DNA of 64,000 nucleotides from Nostoc sp. MG11 (GTDB taxonomy: Bacteria; Cyanobacteriota; Cyanobacteriia; Cyanobacteriales; Nostocaceae), in contig NZ_JACXXN010000010.1 in the NCBI RefSeq assembly GCF_014904695.1, positions 159,518 through 223,517 of the forward strand, given 5' to 3'. Position 1 is the stretch's first letter, and every line of letters begins with the position of its first letter. A model generated the notes under the pieces. That model ran no database searches, had not been told where the DNA came from, and worked only from the letters and a program-made list of their open reading frames with translations. This document shows positions 54,774-63,999 of this stretch, piece by piece. The position numbers were made by a program, and so were the translations under genes.

Positions 54774-57700
54774 TTACAAACTCTCCAAGATCGCCAGATA
54801 TGTTCGCCAATCTTCATCATGGCGTAAGACAAGGATATGGTAACTGGTGTTGTGCTTAAGATTATCCCGTTCAATTTGGTCTTGCTTGCGTTTTTCAGGG
54901 CTGTCATGAACTGAACCGTCGCAGAAAACAGCAATGCACTTTTCTTTATAAAGAAAATCTGGCTTACAGTTTGACTCTGGAATCAATTCCTGTGCAGTAT
55001 CGGGTAATTTATATCCGCGTTGATAAATCTCTTCTAAAACTATTCGCTCAAATTGGGAATTTGGGTCTGTTTGTTGTAGCAGTTGTTGATACTGTTCATC
55101 GCGACATATTCCTTCTATCTGCACTGTACTTTTTTGTAGTTCTTCAAGTAAGGGTTTGATAAGATGGCGATTTATCAAAGCATGGTCGAACTGGTTGCGG
55201 TAAGAAAGCAAGCATTCATAGCAAGCTTGGACACAACTATCTTTAGTTTCTTTGAAATGACAAATATCTAAAGCTGCATCGGCTATTTTTTGGAAAGCTT
55301 GCGGTTTTTCTAATAGTTGAGAAAGGACACCTGCACCGCCTTCTGTAGCCTCCCAGAACAGCAAATATTTACCGTCTCCCAAGCGTTCGGAGTCGAGTTC
55401 ATCGGCTTCTAATTTGTACACTGCTTGGATGGCAGTTTCCAAGACATATTGCAGGGTGGCAATAAAAGCTTCCCTTTCATCTGTGGGTACACTTAATGGT
55501 TCAACAACCAGAATATTGCAGGTGTTTTTCACCATTAAGTTAACATCGGTGTGAATACTATCTTTTGCCGAGTCGTTTTTGGCATCGCCCCAAATACCAG
55601 TTTTGATATCGAGTTTAAATCCTCGTTCCTCGCTTTTTTTCTTGTTCAGTCCGCGATTAATATGCCAGATGTCTGCCGTAGCGCCGTAGTTTAAACGTAA
55701 TAATTCTGTACCATCGGCAGTCTGTACCGTTGCTGATTGGCGTTTTTGCTGGTCGTAACGGAAATGGGTGGTGATGTTGTAACCGTATTTAAGGCGTTCT
55801 TCTTCGTCGCAAGTAATGCGTTCTCGTCTCCAGGCGATCGCAGTTTCCATTGATAATAAGCGTGTAAGTAAAGCCTTATTATTGTTACTATCGGCAAGTT
55901 TTGCCCCGCAGTTCTCACAGGTATCGCGGTGACTGCTTGCCCCTTCATGGAAATAACCGCATTTAAAGCAGACATTTACCCGTTGATAGTCAGCACCACC
56001 AACAGGGATTTTGGTTTTAGCCACCATAAATTTACTACCCTCGTAGTAAATAACATTACCAGGAGCAAATTCTCTCAAGGCGACGCTGCGGAGACGGGAA
56101 ATAAATTCGCCACTTTCTTCTGTGGGAATAAATGCCCGAACTGGTAAACGAGGGAAGTTAAACCCAGGTAAAAATCCCTCGGCAGCAAAGTAACGATAAG
56201 GGTAAAATTCAAACTGATTATTGCTGTTGCCTTGGACTTGTCCCACTAGCAGGTCGATTTGTCGCAGTGCTTCTTTTTCTTGGGCTTTAGCGATATCCCG
56301 TTCTTCTTGAGTAGCATAGCCTCTGGTATAACGACTTGTGCTGTCGCGGGCTTTGTCTAATTGTTCAACTGCGTCTTTGTATAGTCTACGCCAGCGATCG
56401 CAAGCTTGATCAAAAGCATTATGTGCATTTTCTAAGGTAAACTGTAACCAATTTTCAGAATACCAAGAGGTTTTGTTCAGGTCATTTTGGCAGAACGTAT
56501 CAGATAAAATCAGTTTTGTAGCTGCCAGACATTTGGCTAATTTTTCCTGACTCATCTTGATTTTCTGAGTGACATCTTCTTTTAGCGGACAGTCCCGCGA
56601 ATCTAACTCCAGAATTTGGTTCATGGAATTTTCCAGGTATAAGCCAGTGTGTGCCAGCCAAATTGAATATACGTGAGATTTAATTAAATCCTGGTTTGCT
56701 AGTTCTAATTTGGGTGGGGCGACGACACCAGCAACCATTTGACTTTGACGTTTAAAGAAATATTGGTCGTGACCGCTACCAATAGAGGCATAAGTAATTA
56801 CTAAAGCTTCCTGTCCACTTCTCCCGGCGCGACCACTGCGTTGGGCATAGTTGGCTGGACTGGGGGGAACATTCCGCAGATGGACAACGCTGAGGTCGGA
56901 AATGTCTATCCCCAATTCCATTGTCGGGGAGCAAAATAAAGTTGCTAATTTGCCATGACGGAATGCGTCTTCTCGTTTCTGGCGGTTTTCGTTTTTTACC
57001 TGTCCGGTATGTTCTCGCCCTTCTAGTGCTTTAATTTGATGAGCGTTAGTTTGGTAGAAGTCTTGAAAAAATTGGTTGACAGAAGTATTTCTGTCGCTAC
57101 CCTGCAAACGACGGGAGGTTAAAGGGTCGGGGGGAATTTCACTTAATTTTGAGGCAACCCAGACCATTGAATTAATTTTTAGTTGGACTTCTTCTTCCTT
57201 CTTGTATAAGTAACCTGCGTCTGCTAAAGCATTTACCAGAGCATTAATTAATTGGTTATAATCTGACTCTGGTAAAGGTTTTTGCAACCAATTCCATGCC
57301 CGATTAGAACGCAGAAAGCGCCCGATTTCACCACGAAATGTCAGCCTAATTGTATTTCGTCGTGATTTACCTTTTTTCTCTGTGGGGCTGAGGCTTGCCC
57401 AACTAGCTTCGTGTAAATATTCAAAAGTATCAATTGTCCAAGGGTCTTTTAGTGCTTGGGATACTTCTTTTTTCAGTTGTTCTGTTCCCTCTCGTTGTAA
57501 AATTTTCGCATCAATTACCAATTTTTTTCTGAGGTGGTCGAGGAAGGTTTTAACAACAAAATATCTTTGTGACGGTGAGGCTTGCAGTAAAATTGGATGG
57601 CGGTATTTTTGCCAGAGTTGAGTATTTTCACAAGTTGCTAAGAGTTCGGCGTATTCTATGGTTAATAAACCGCATTGTTCTAGATTAGGTTGGACAATTC

Positions 57701-60110
57701 GCCAACCGCGACGCAAATCTTCGTATAGCCGATATTCAATTAAATTGCTAAAAGCTTCTTCATTCTTGCGTTTACCAAAGCCAAATTCTGCGGCTTCGAT
57801 TGCATAATCTGCTTGAGATAAAGCCATCTGTTTGACAACTTCCGCCGCCAGTGCTTTGTGAGTTAACTTTTCATTTTCTTGAATAGCACTATTCAAAGCT
57901 GCCCGTAAGAAACTGGTTTGGACAAAATCATTGAAATGTCCTGCCTGTAATGAAGCATCTTGACGGTTATCAGTAAAGCTGAGGATTTTGGCGGCTTTGG
58001 CTTTCTCGCCAGTGAAAACTTGCTTGAGGCGACTGACAGTAGAAAGACAAAGTAGAGTAGTTGCGGTACTACGTCCTTCACTACTTAGACGAGAGAGTTT
58101 GGTAAATTCGTTTTTCTTTTGGTCGTACAATACACCGCAGTGGAGACAGGTAAGAAAGGGTTTAGGAATAAACCAACAGGTAGTTCCCTGTAATACAGAG
58201 TTTATGACTTTACCGTTGGGTAGAACTTGTAGTTTGTGGGGAATAAAAGGTGCATATTTTTTTTCGGGAATACGCCCTTGTCTTTTAGTTTCTTTAAACC
58301 ATGAGTCGGGAAGTCTTTCTTCGTCTTCTTTATCCCAAAGTCCTGGTTCATCAAGGGTTAGGTAGCCTTCCTTGATATCTTCATTGTCAAGACTATCTAA
58401 GGCTGTAGGTAATTGGGGCAGTACAATATCTTTTTCAGAATCGTAGCGTACCACATAATAGTCCTGTCCGCATTCCCGACAAAAGACGAGGGGATAAAGC
58501 AGGCGGTTTTCGGTGGTTGTGTACTGCCCTTCTAGGGTGAGAAGTCGTTTGTCTCGATTTTCAATGGTGGCGTAAACGCTACCGCCTTGGGAAATAAACT
58601 GATGCAGGCGGAATGCTAACCCCTTTGTTTTACTTCCCCAAAGAAATATCTGTTTGAGGATATTTAAGCAAGTTTCCTCGTTGAGTTGGGTTTCATTTGC
58701 GAGTTGATTTGCACCTGTTTCTAGGGTGATGGGTGTGCGGCGGACGAGATGTCCTTGTTTGTCTTCTAAACCAAAGTTCATCTCTACCCAGTGGCTAAGA
58801 GAATGCTGTTTAAAAGCGTCTAAAGTTTGTTCTGACTTTGGAGGTAAACCTTGAGTAATGCTTTCCCGCAATTTTTCTGTAGTGGGTGCAGCACTTTTGA
58901 TAGAACGTTCTAAAGTTTCATCAATGACGTTGCTGGGTTGAATTTCTACACCGAATAATTTACTAGCAACATCTGCGACTACCTGACGGCGTTGCTGGCG
59001 GGAACCTTCCGAAGACATGGTGGCGCTAGTGCCAATACACAGAAGTTTCTGGCCGCAGCGTTGCCGAAGTTTGCGAATTAAGATAGCGATATCTGCACCT
59101 TGCCGCCCTCTGTAAGTATGCAGTTCATCTAGTATCAGAAATTTTAAATCGGGGGATGCGACTAATTTATCTTCGTGAGTGCGCGAGAGCATTAACTCTA
59201 ACATCACGTAATTTGTGAGCAAGATTTGGGGCGGGTTGTTTTGAATTTCGGTTTTCTTCTCTAGTTTTTCTTGCCCAGTGTACTTTTCAACGCGAATATG
59301 AGTGTTAGGTACTTGTTTGAGAAATTTTCTTAATTCTTCTTCCTGAGAATTAATTAGGGCATTCATGGGATAAACCAAAATAGCCCTAACTCCTTTGATT
59401 TCAGGATGGTGTAGCAAATCATCAATGATGGGTACAACATAAGTGAGGCTTTTACCGGAACCGGTTCCTGTGGTGACAACGTAGGGTTCTTGACGTTGTG
59501 CTGTTTCAAAGGCTTCTTTTTGGTGGTAGTGGAAGGTAAAAGGTTTACCATCTTGTGAGAAGTAGCGTGTACAGTCTGGATGGAGAAGACGTTGCTGTAC
59601 TAATGTAGTGACAGATGCACCAGGACGATATTTAGGGTTAAGTTGCACTAAAGGGTCAGTCCAGAGTTGACCTTTTTCTAACTCGTTATCGACAAATGCT
59701 TTAACTTTTTGGTCGCGGATTTTGAGGAAGCTTTCAATATAGCGACGGTAGTCGCCAATTACTTCGTTGCGGAAATTAAATATATCAAGGAATTGAGAAT
59801 TGGTGAGAGAGGATGAATTACTCTTTGCTGGTACTTGATGATTTGTTCGACCTAAGCGTTGGTCAATCCATTCTCGAAGTTGGTAATTGAAGGTTTGAGT
59901 AATAGTAGAAAATTCAAAGATTTCTGCAATTTCTTGTATATCCCAATCTTGAGGAATACTTGTAAATAGCAAAGTTAATTGTTCTGGTGTGACAGCTACC
60001 ACTCCTGTACAATCTAACAATGCTAGTTTTTGTCCCAATAAATTACTAATAGGTAAAATCGCATTTTCAGGCTGATGTAATAATTCCTGTAGTTTTATAT
60101 TAATTTTCAT
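54774..60110 (-). CDS. DEAD/DEAH helicase with DUF1998-type Cys cluster and C-terminal PD-(D/E)XK-like domain
   Basis: A 1778-residue protein. The helicase core has a Walker A TGTGSGKS (214-221), DELH (328-331), TSAT (361-364) and a motif-VI-like QRSGRAGRSG (near 1090). Zn-ribbon-like CxxC pairs occur (CRECGQDYY, CLHCGVLYD, CFKCGYFHEG ... CENCGAKL). Near 1630 lies the DUF1998 cluster CVQACYECLLSYR, as in MrfA and DruE helicases. The last ~80 residues (CKPDFLYKEKCIAVFCDGSVHD ... RDNLKHNTSYHILVLRHDEDW) follow the DUF559/Vsr-like nuclease pattern, with the usual E-x-D in VEVDG changed to F-C-D. The layout resembles Druantia DruE more than DISARM proteins. It is last in the cassette, 98 bp after the DUF2887 gene. 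Residue positions are estimated. Confidence 0.82.
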   Translation of the reverse strand: MKINIKLQELLHQPENAILPISNLLGQKLALLDCTGVVAVTPEQLTLLFTSIPQDWDIQEIAEIFEFSTITQTFNYQLREWIDQRLGRTNHQVPAKSNSSSLTNSQFLDIFNFRNEVIGDYRRYIESFLKIRDQKVKAFVDNELEKGQLWTDPLVQLNPKYRPGASVTTLVQQRLLHPDCTRYFSQDGKPFTFHYHQKEAFETAQRQEPYVVTTGTGSGKSLTYVVPIIDDLLHHPEIKGVRAILVYPMNALINSQEEELRKFLKQVPNTHIRVEKYTGQEKLEKKTEIQNNPPQILLTNYVMLELMLSRTHEDKLVASPDLKFLILDELHTYRGRQGADIAILIRKLRQRCGQKLLCIGTSATMSSEGSRQQRRQVVADVASKLFGVEIQPSNVIDETLERSIKSAAPTTEKLRESITQGLPPKSEQTLDAFKQHSLSHWVEMNFGLEDKQGHLVRRTPITLETGANQLANETQLNEETCLNILKQIFLWGSKTKGLAFRLHQFISQGGSVYATIENRDKRLLTLEGQYTTTENRLLYPLVFCRECGQDYYVVRYDSEKDIVLPQLPTALDSLDNEDIKEGYLTLDEPGLWDKEDEERLPDSWFKETKRQGRIPEKKYAPFIPHKLQVLPNGKVINSVLQGTTCWFIPKPFLTCLHCGVLYDQKKNEFTKLSRLSSEGRSTATTLLCLSTVSRLKQVFTGEKAKAAKILSFTDNRQDASLQAGHFNDFVQTSFLRAALNSAIQENEKLTHKALAAEVVKQMALSQADYAIEAAEFGFGKRKNEEAFSNLIEYRLYEDLRRGWRIVQPNLEQCGLLTIEYAELLATCENTQLWQKYRHPILLQASPSQRYFVVKTFLDHLRKKLVIDAKILQREGTEQLKKEVSQALKDPWTIDTFEYLHEASWASLSPTEKKGKSRRNTIRLTFRGEIGRFLRSNRAWNWLQKPLPESDYNQLINALVNALADAGYLYKKEEEVQLKINSMVWVASKLSEIPPDPLTSRRLQGSDRNTSVNQFFQDFYQTNAHQIKALEGREHTGQVKNENRQKREDAFRHGKLATLFCSPTMELGIDISDLSVVHLRNVPPSPANYAQRSGRAGRSGQEALVITYASIGSGHDQYFFKRQSQMVAGVVAPPKLELANQDLIKSHVYSIWLAHTGLYLENSMNQILELDSRDCPLKEDVTQKIKMSQEKLAKCLAATKLILSDTFCQNDLNKTSWYSENWLQFTLENAHNAFDQACDRWRRLYKDAVEQLDKARDSTSRYTRGYATQEERDIAKAQEKEALRQIDLLVGQVQGNSNNQFEFYPYRYFAAEGFLPGFNFPRLPVRAFIPTEESGEFISRLRSVALREFAPGNVIYYEGSKFMVAKTKIPVGGADYQRVNVCFKCGYFHEGASSHRDTCENCGAKLADSNNNKALLTRLLSMETAIAWRRERITCDEEERLKYGYNITTHFRYDQQKRQSATVQTADGTELLRLNYGATADIWHINRGLNKKKSEERGFKLDIKTGIWGDAKNDSAKDSIHTDVNLMVKNTCNILVVEPLSVPTDEREAFIATLQYVLETAIQAVYKLEADELDSERLGDGKYLLFWEATEGGAGVLSQLLEKPQAFQKIADAALDICHFKETKDSCVQACYECLLSYRNQFDHALINRHLIKPLLEELQKSTVQIEGICRDEQYQQLLQQTDPNSQFERIVLEEIYQRGYKLPDTAQELIPESNCKPDFLYKEKCIAVFCDGSVHDSPEKRKQDQIERDNLKHNTSYHILVLRHDEDWRTYLAILESL

Positions 60111-60135
60111 ATAATTTGATTCTAATTTTTAGTAA

Positions 60136-60167
60136 ATAGGGTGCGTTAATAAACTAACGCACCCTAT
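60136..60167. repeat. Inverted repeat between DUF2887 and helicase genes
   Basis: ATAGGGTGCGTTA and its complement TAACGCACCCTAT with a 6-base loop, between genes of one probable operon. This GTGCGTTA/TAACGCACC hairpin resembles a dispersed cyanobacterial repeat. It could attenuate or stabilise the transcript. Confidence 0.75.
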
Positions 60168-60208
60168 CTACTATATTTCCCGTTCTAGACACGGAAATAA
60201 CAAAATAC

Positions 60209-60982
60209 TTATTGTTCTTCTGCAATTTTTCTTACTTCTTCTACATCTATTTCTAATGATTCAGCAATTTCCTGAATGCTTAGTCCTTTCTTCAGTAACG
60301 CTGGTACAACTTGTAACTTGGTTTTTTTCAGGATACTTTGATAAAAAGCAGTTTTTTCTATATCTTCACCTAAGTTAAGCATGGTTTCTATTTCCTCCAG
60401 GGTCATATCTGGAAATTTGTAAACAACAACGGTTTGGATAAATGCTAACACTTTCAGCCGAAGGTTTTCATCAGTTAACTCTTGTCTTGCTTGGTTTATA
60501 AGTTTTTTGGCAATAGCCGGAGTTTTTCTTGGAGTTTCTACAAATAATTTTGTAATTCCTATCCCTATAGAGTCATCTGTTTCGCTGTTAAGTTCGTTAA
60601 GGTAAATACGGCGCACATGATGTTCTATCAAAAACTGATAACGTGGGTGGGGTGGAGTTTGATTAATACGTCTGTCGTAAATAACAATTGCATACCATTC
60701 GTAGTTTGCTGGTTTATATTGACGGAAGTAAAGGAAAATTTCCCCAAAAAGTCGTTCGTAGAATTCTTCATCTTTGTATGTTTGGAGTTCTACAAAATAT
60801 AATGGCTCATTCTCAAAACCTGCAATTGTGGAAAATAAACCATCTAATCGGAAGCTTTTTTGTTTAATCTCTAGTGCAGAAAATTCATAAACATTAGGAT
60901 TGGTGTCAGGCTTACCAATTAATTCAAAAAATATTTGTGGTAGTTCTCTAATTAGTTCGTAAAAAATTGCATCTGTTTTCAT
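60209..60982 (-). CDS. DUF2887 / Rpn-like putative nuclease-family protein
   Basis: A 257-residue protein. It begins KTDAIFYELIRELPQIFFELIG, followed by FRLDGLFS and LYFVELQTYKDEEFYERLFGEIFLYFRQY, the Rpn/DUF2887 pattern in which D, E and Q-x-(Y) residues form a PD-(D/E)XK site: Asp in RLDG, Glu in VELQ. Such proteins are named putative transposases or recombination-promoting nucleases. The C-terminal part has a helix-turn-helix-like LSIQEIAESLEIDVEEVRKI. It starts 9 bp after the methyltransferase stop and precedes the helicase, so it is in one operon. Confidence 0.82.
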   Translation of the reverse strand: MKTDAIFYELIRELPQIFFELIGKPDTNPNVYEFSALEIKQKSFRLDGLFSTIAGFENEPLYFVELQTYKDEEFYERLFGEIFLYFRQYKPANYEWYAIVIYDRRINQTPPHPRYQFLIEHHVRRIYLNELNSETDDSIGIGITKLFVETPRKTPAIAKKLINQARQELTDENLRLKVLAFIQTVVVYKFPDMTLEEIETMLNLGEDIEKTAFYQSILKKTKLQVVPALLKKGLSIQEIAESLEIDVEEVRKIAEEQ

Positions 60983-60991
60983 AATTACTAA

Positions 60992-63900
60992 TTACTTAAA
61001 CATTCTATCCCATGCCTCTAGGACTAATCTTTGGGTGCGATATTCGCCAAATTGCTTGATTTCATTATTCTTTAATACGCGGAATGTTTCGCTGGAGAAG
61101 TCTGCGCCGTAGACATCAGCAGGGTCTAAAATATATCGCAGTTCATCACGGGTGAGTCTGTAGAGTTTGGCGTAATATGCGTCTAATTCTGCTCTTAATA
61201 ATGCGCGTCTGTTGGGGTTCCAAATGAAGGGTTCGCCGTCGTATCCAATATCTTTGGCGAAGGGTTGCATATCCCAGGCGGTGTAGACTAATTCGAGTAC
61301 GCGATCGCTAATAAATTTGATATCTTCTGGGGTGTATAATTCTGGAGGAAGAATGGGTAGTTGTTTAACTATGAAATAACTAAAATCAGTAGCTCCTATT
61401 TTTTGTCTAGTTACAAAATCAAATATCAGTGAATTCAAATTAGCTAAAAAGCACCCAACTAATGAAACATACTTTTTATTTATTAAGATAATTGGTGCTT
61501 TATGTCCCACGCCAAATTTAGGTAATAAACTATAAATACCAGTCCGTTCATCAGTTGATCTACAAATACTTCTAAATCCCAAAAGCCAATTTTTATCCCA
61601 CTTTCCAGCTAACTTATTTTCCACCTCAACCCGACTCACCCAATAACGCGGCTGAACAGCAAAAGACACATCTCCCTTTTCCTCATCAGTCAAATCACGA
61701 GTATTCCCATCATCAGTATAAGTCGCCCAATAATGATCAAATTGATGAAACATTTTTGCTTCGTAAAGCGGAACTAAATCATTACCCACCTCATTTTTAA
61801 ATAATCCGCTATCGTTTGCCATATCAAACATTCGCATAAATGAAATACCCCAAGAATTACTCCCTGTTTTTTCATTCTCCAAAACTGGAACGCGCTGATA
61901 GATTTTTTTGGCTAATTCTGCATCTTGGCTAGTTCTAAAGATTGGACAAGTTAGTGTATTCGGATTAATTAAAGCAATATCTTGAGGTGAAAGCTGAAAT
62001 AGACGAGTTTGATTGTCTAATTGTTTAGTTTGAGTCAGGAAGAAGGCAAAATTCCCCCGTTTAATTGGTTTACCACTCATAGCCAGTAGTGAAAATTTCA
62101 TACGGCTATCTACAGCAGCAAATAAAGCTTCTCGATTTTCAAAATCATACAGACTTGCTAAAGCTTGTTTCTGCGTCAAATCTCCAAAAAACTTTTTACA
62201 AGTGTCATCAGTTGCAATTCCGGTAGGAACAATTACCCCAACTCTTCCATCAGATGAAATCAACTTTCTCGTAGTCTCAGCAAAAATAGCATAAGTATTG
62301 ATGTCTCCCACCGCAGTTAAAGGAAATCTACCCGACTCCCGAATAAATTTACCTTGCGCCTCAGCATCATGTTTCGCATCTTCAAATGCTTGTGCTAACT
62401 CAGGATTTTTCTTGGGTAATTCCTTAATCATTTTCTCCCGCGCCGCCTTATTTACAGCGTTAGCAATTTCCGCACTTTGAGAAGCAAAAAATTCTTTCTC
62501 TTGTAACTTAATACGTTCCCAAGGCGGATTACCCAACACACAATTAAATCCGCCTTGTTCAAATACTTCAGGAAACTCTAAACACCAGTGAAAAAAGTGT
62601 TTTTCTTCAGATAACTTCTTCGCGGCATCTACAATATTATTTAATTCATAATTCGTAATTTTTAATTCGTAATTATCCTCTGATTTACGAATTTTTTCGA
62701 CTTTTTCACGCTTTAAACGGTTTAATGCTTCAGTTGTAGGTAGTAACTGCAAATGATGCTCAGTTAGTGACATAAAAAATGCTGCTGTCCATAAGTTGCA
62801 AGCAGAATATTTTAACCACCAACTAGATTCTTGCAGATTCTCTTTATATTGCTTTTGCTTATCTTTAACTTGTTGTGGTGTGGTTTCAGGAATTACCCCC
62901 AACTGTCGCCACATTTCTGCATAATCTACGCTGTCAGTTTCTAAATTCTCACCAATTGATAATTGTCCTACTTTCTCTCGTTCGTTTTTATTCCGTTTCT
63001 TAAGCTGTGTAGATAGTTTTTTATCATCACCTGTTACTGGCTTAAACGCTTCATCAGGAATTCCTGCATCCAAACAACTCAAATCCATCACTCCCACAAG
63101 GGAATTACCACACTTAATTCTGTGGTCTAAAAAGTTAAGAGGTAAGCCGCGAGAAAAACCTTCAATCCATAAGGCTACTTTGCACAAATCAACAGCTAAG
63201 GGGTTTAAATCCACCCCATAAATGCAATTTTGAATAACATCTCGAATCGCTAACTTTAAAGGTTCACTACCTGGTTCAGCTTCCCCAGTGCGAATTTTAG
63301 CTAATTCCTTTCCTACCCGACGTGCTGCGGCTAAGAGAAAATGACCAGAACCACAGGCGGGGTCTACAATTTTGAGGCTGAGTAAAGCTTGCTCTTGTAG
63401 GGACTTGCTCTCCTCTGGAAAACCTCTCTCCAAACCTCTCTCCTGCAAGGAGAGAGGCTTTGAATTCTCCCCTTTCCCTAGTAGGGAAGAAGGGGTCTGG
63501 GGGGTTAGGTCTCGCGTTTGTTTTTCTATACAACGTGAAAAATCAGACTTGCTCTCACTCTCATGACTTCTTTGACTAGGTGAGGGGGGAAAAGCAGCAC
63601 GAATTGCTTCTAAAGTTGCATTTAAATCTGTTTCAACTTGTTGGCTACTGATACGGACAAAACGTAGCCCTAATGATTCCAGGAGTTCTTGACGTTGTTG
63701 GTCTAGATATCTTTGAGATTCGTGAATTCCTCCATCAACTTCAACAATCAGCCGTTCTTCTTGACATAAGAAATCAACTATAAATGTACCAATTGGATGC
63801 TGTCGCCGAAACTTGCGATTGTCTAGCTTGCGATTGCGTAATGCCTCCCATAAAATTGCTTCACTCTTTGTTGGCTGTTTGCGTAACTGTTGAGCAATTT

Positions 63901-63999
63901 CTTGCATTTTTCTGCGAACAGCAAGAGGAACTTCCCATTTATCTTGTTTACCCTCTTTACCCTCATCCCCCAACCCCTTCTCCCTTGGGGAGAAGGGGA
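60992..63999 (-). CDS. N6-adenine DNA methyltransferase with embedded DUF559 nuclease domain (5' end outside window)
   Basis: At least 1000 residues; the frame is open to the right edge, and the TTG at 63973 is only the first in-frame start-like codon. The methyltransferase part has motif I LKIVDPACGSGHFLLAAARRVG (near 200-210) and motif IV GNPPWERI (near 480), typical of gamma-class Eco57I/type IIG-like N6-adenine enzymes. Before it is a DUF559 domain (about 10-130): KPTKSEAILWEALRNRKL, GTFIVDFLCQEERLIVEVDGGIH and VRISSQQV, with D, E and D of a PD-(D/E)XK site. Between them lies low-complexity sequence (QTPSSLLGKGENSKPLSLQE). The downstream part has NYELKITNYEL repeats, which are repeat-derived. 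It is the first gene of the cassette. Confidence 0.85.
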   Translation of the reverse strand, partial: PFSPREKGLGDEGKEGKQDKWEVPLAVRRKMQEIAQQLRKQPTKSEAILWEALRNRKLDNRKFRRQHPIGTFIVDFLCQEERLIVEVDGGIHESQRYLDQQRQELLESLGLRFVRISSQQVETDLNATLEAIRAAFPPSPSQRSHESESKSDFSRCIEKQTRDLTPQTPSSLLGKGENSKPLSLQERGLERGFPEESKSLQEQALLSLKIVDPACGSGHFLLAAARRVGKELAKIRTGEAEPGSEPLKLAIRDVIQNCIYGVDLNPLAVDLCKVALWIEGFSRGLPLNFLDHRIKCGNSLVGVMDLSCLDAGIPDEAFKPVTGDDKKLSTQLKKRNKNEREKVGQLSIGENLETDSVDYAEMWRQLGVIPETTPQQVKDKQKQYKENLQESSWWLKYSACNLWTAAFFMSLTEHHLQLLPTTEALNRLKREKVEKIRKSEDNYELKITNYELNNIVDAAKKLSEEKHFFHWCLEFPEVFEQGGFNCVLGNPPWERIKLQEKEFFASQSAEIANAVNKAAREKMIKELPKKNPELAQAFEDAKHDAEAQGKFIRESGRFPLTAVGDINTYAIFAETTRKLISSDGRVGVIVPTGIATDDTCKKFFGDLTQKQALASLYDFENREALFAAVDSRMKFSLLAMSGKPIKRGNFAFFLTQTKQLDNQTRLFQLSPQDIALINPNTLTCPIFRTSQDAELAKKIYQRVPVLENEKTGSNSWGISFMRMFDMANDSGLFKNEVGNDLVPLYEAKMFHQFDHYWATYTDDGNTRDLTDEEKGDVSFAVQPRYWVSRVEVENKLAGKWDKNWLLGFRSICRSTDERTGIYSLLPKFGVGHKAPIILINKKYVSLVGCFLANLNSLIFDFVTRQKIGATDFSYFIVKQLPILPPELYTPEDIKFISDRVLELVYTAWDMQPFAKDIGYDGEPFIWNPNRRALLRAELDAYYAKLYRLTRDELRYILDPADVYGADFSSETFRVLKNNEIKQFGEYRTQRLVLEAWDRMFK
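63420..63530 (-). repeat. Palindromic in-frame repeat before methyltransferase motif I
   Basis: Inverted G/A-rich arms such as CCTCTCTCC ... GGAGAGAGG and CTCCCCTTTCCC-TAG-TAGGGAAGAAGGGG, read through in frame as low-complexity protein. These separate the DUF559 domain from the methyltransferase core. Confidence 0.7.
63974..63998. repeat. Perfect 11-bp palindrome at the right edge
   Basis: CCCCTTCTCCC, TTG, GGGAGAAGGGG: a hairpin read in frame on the other side of the DUF559 domain. With the 63420-63530 repeat it flanks the domain. Confidence 0.8.

Noticed and set aside
54774..60110. Calling the helicase DrmA/DrmB of DISARM
   Set aside because: DISARM splits helicase and DUF1998 functions over two genes and includes a PLD protein; here they are fused, a nuclease-like tail is present and no PLD gene is seen. 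DruE-like is nearer, but the Druantia partner genes are also missing.
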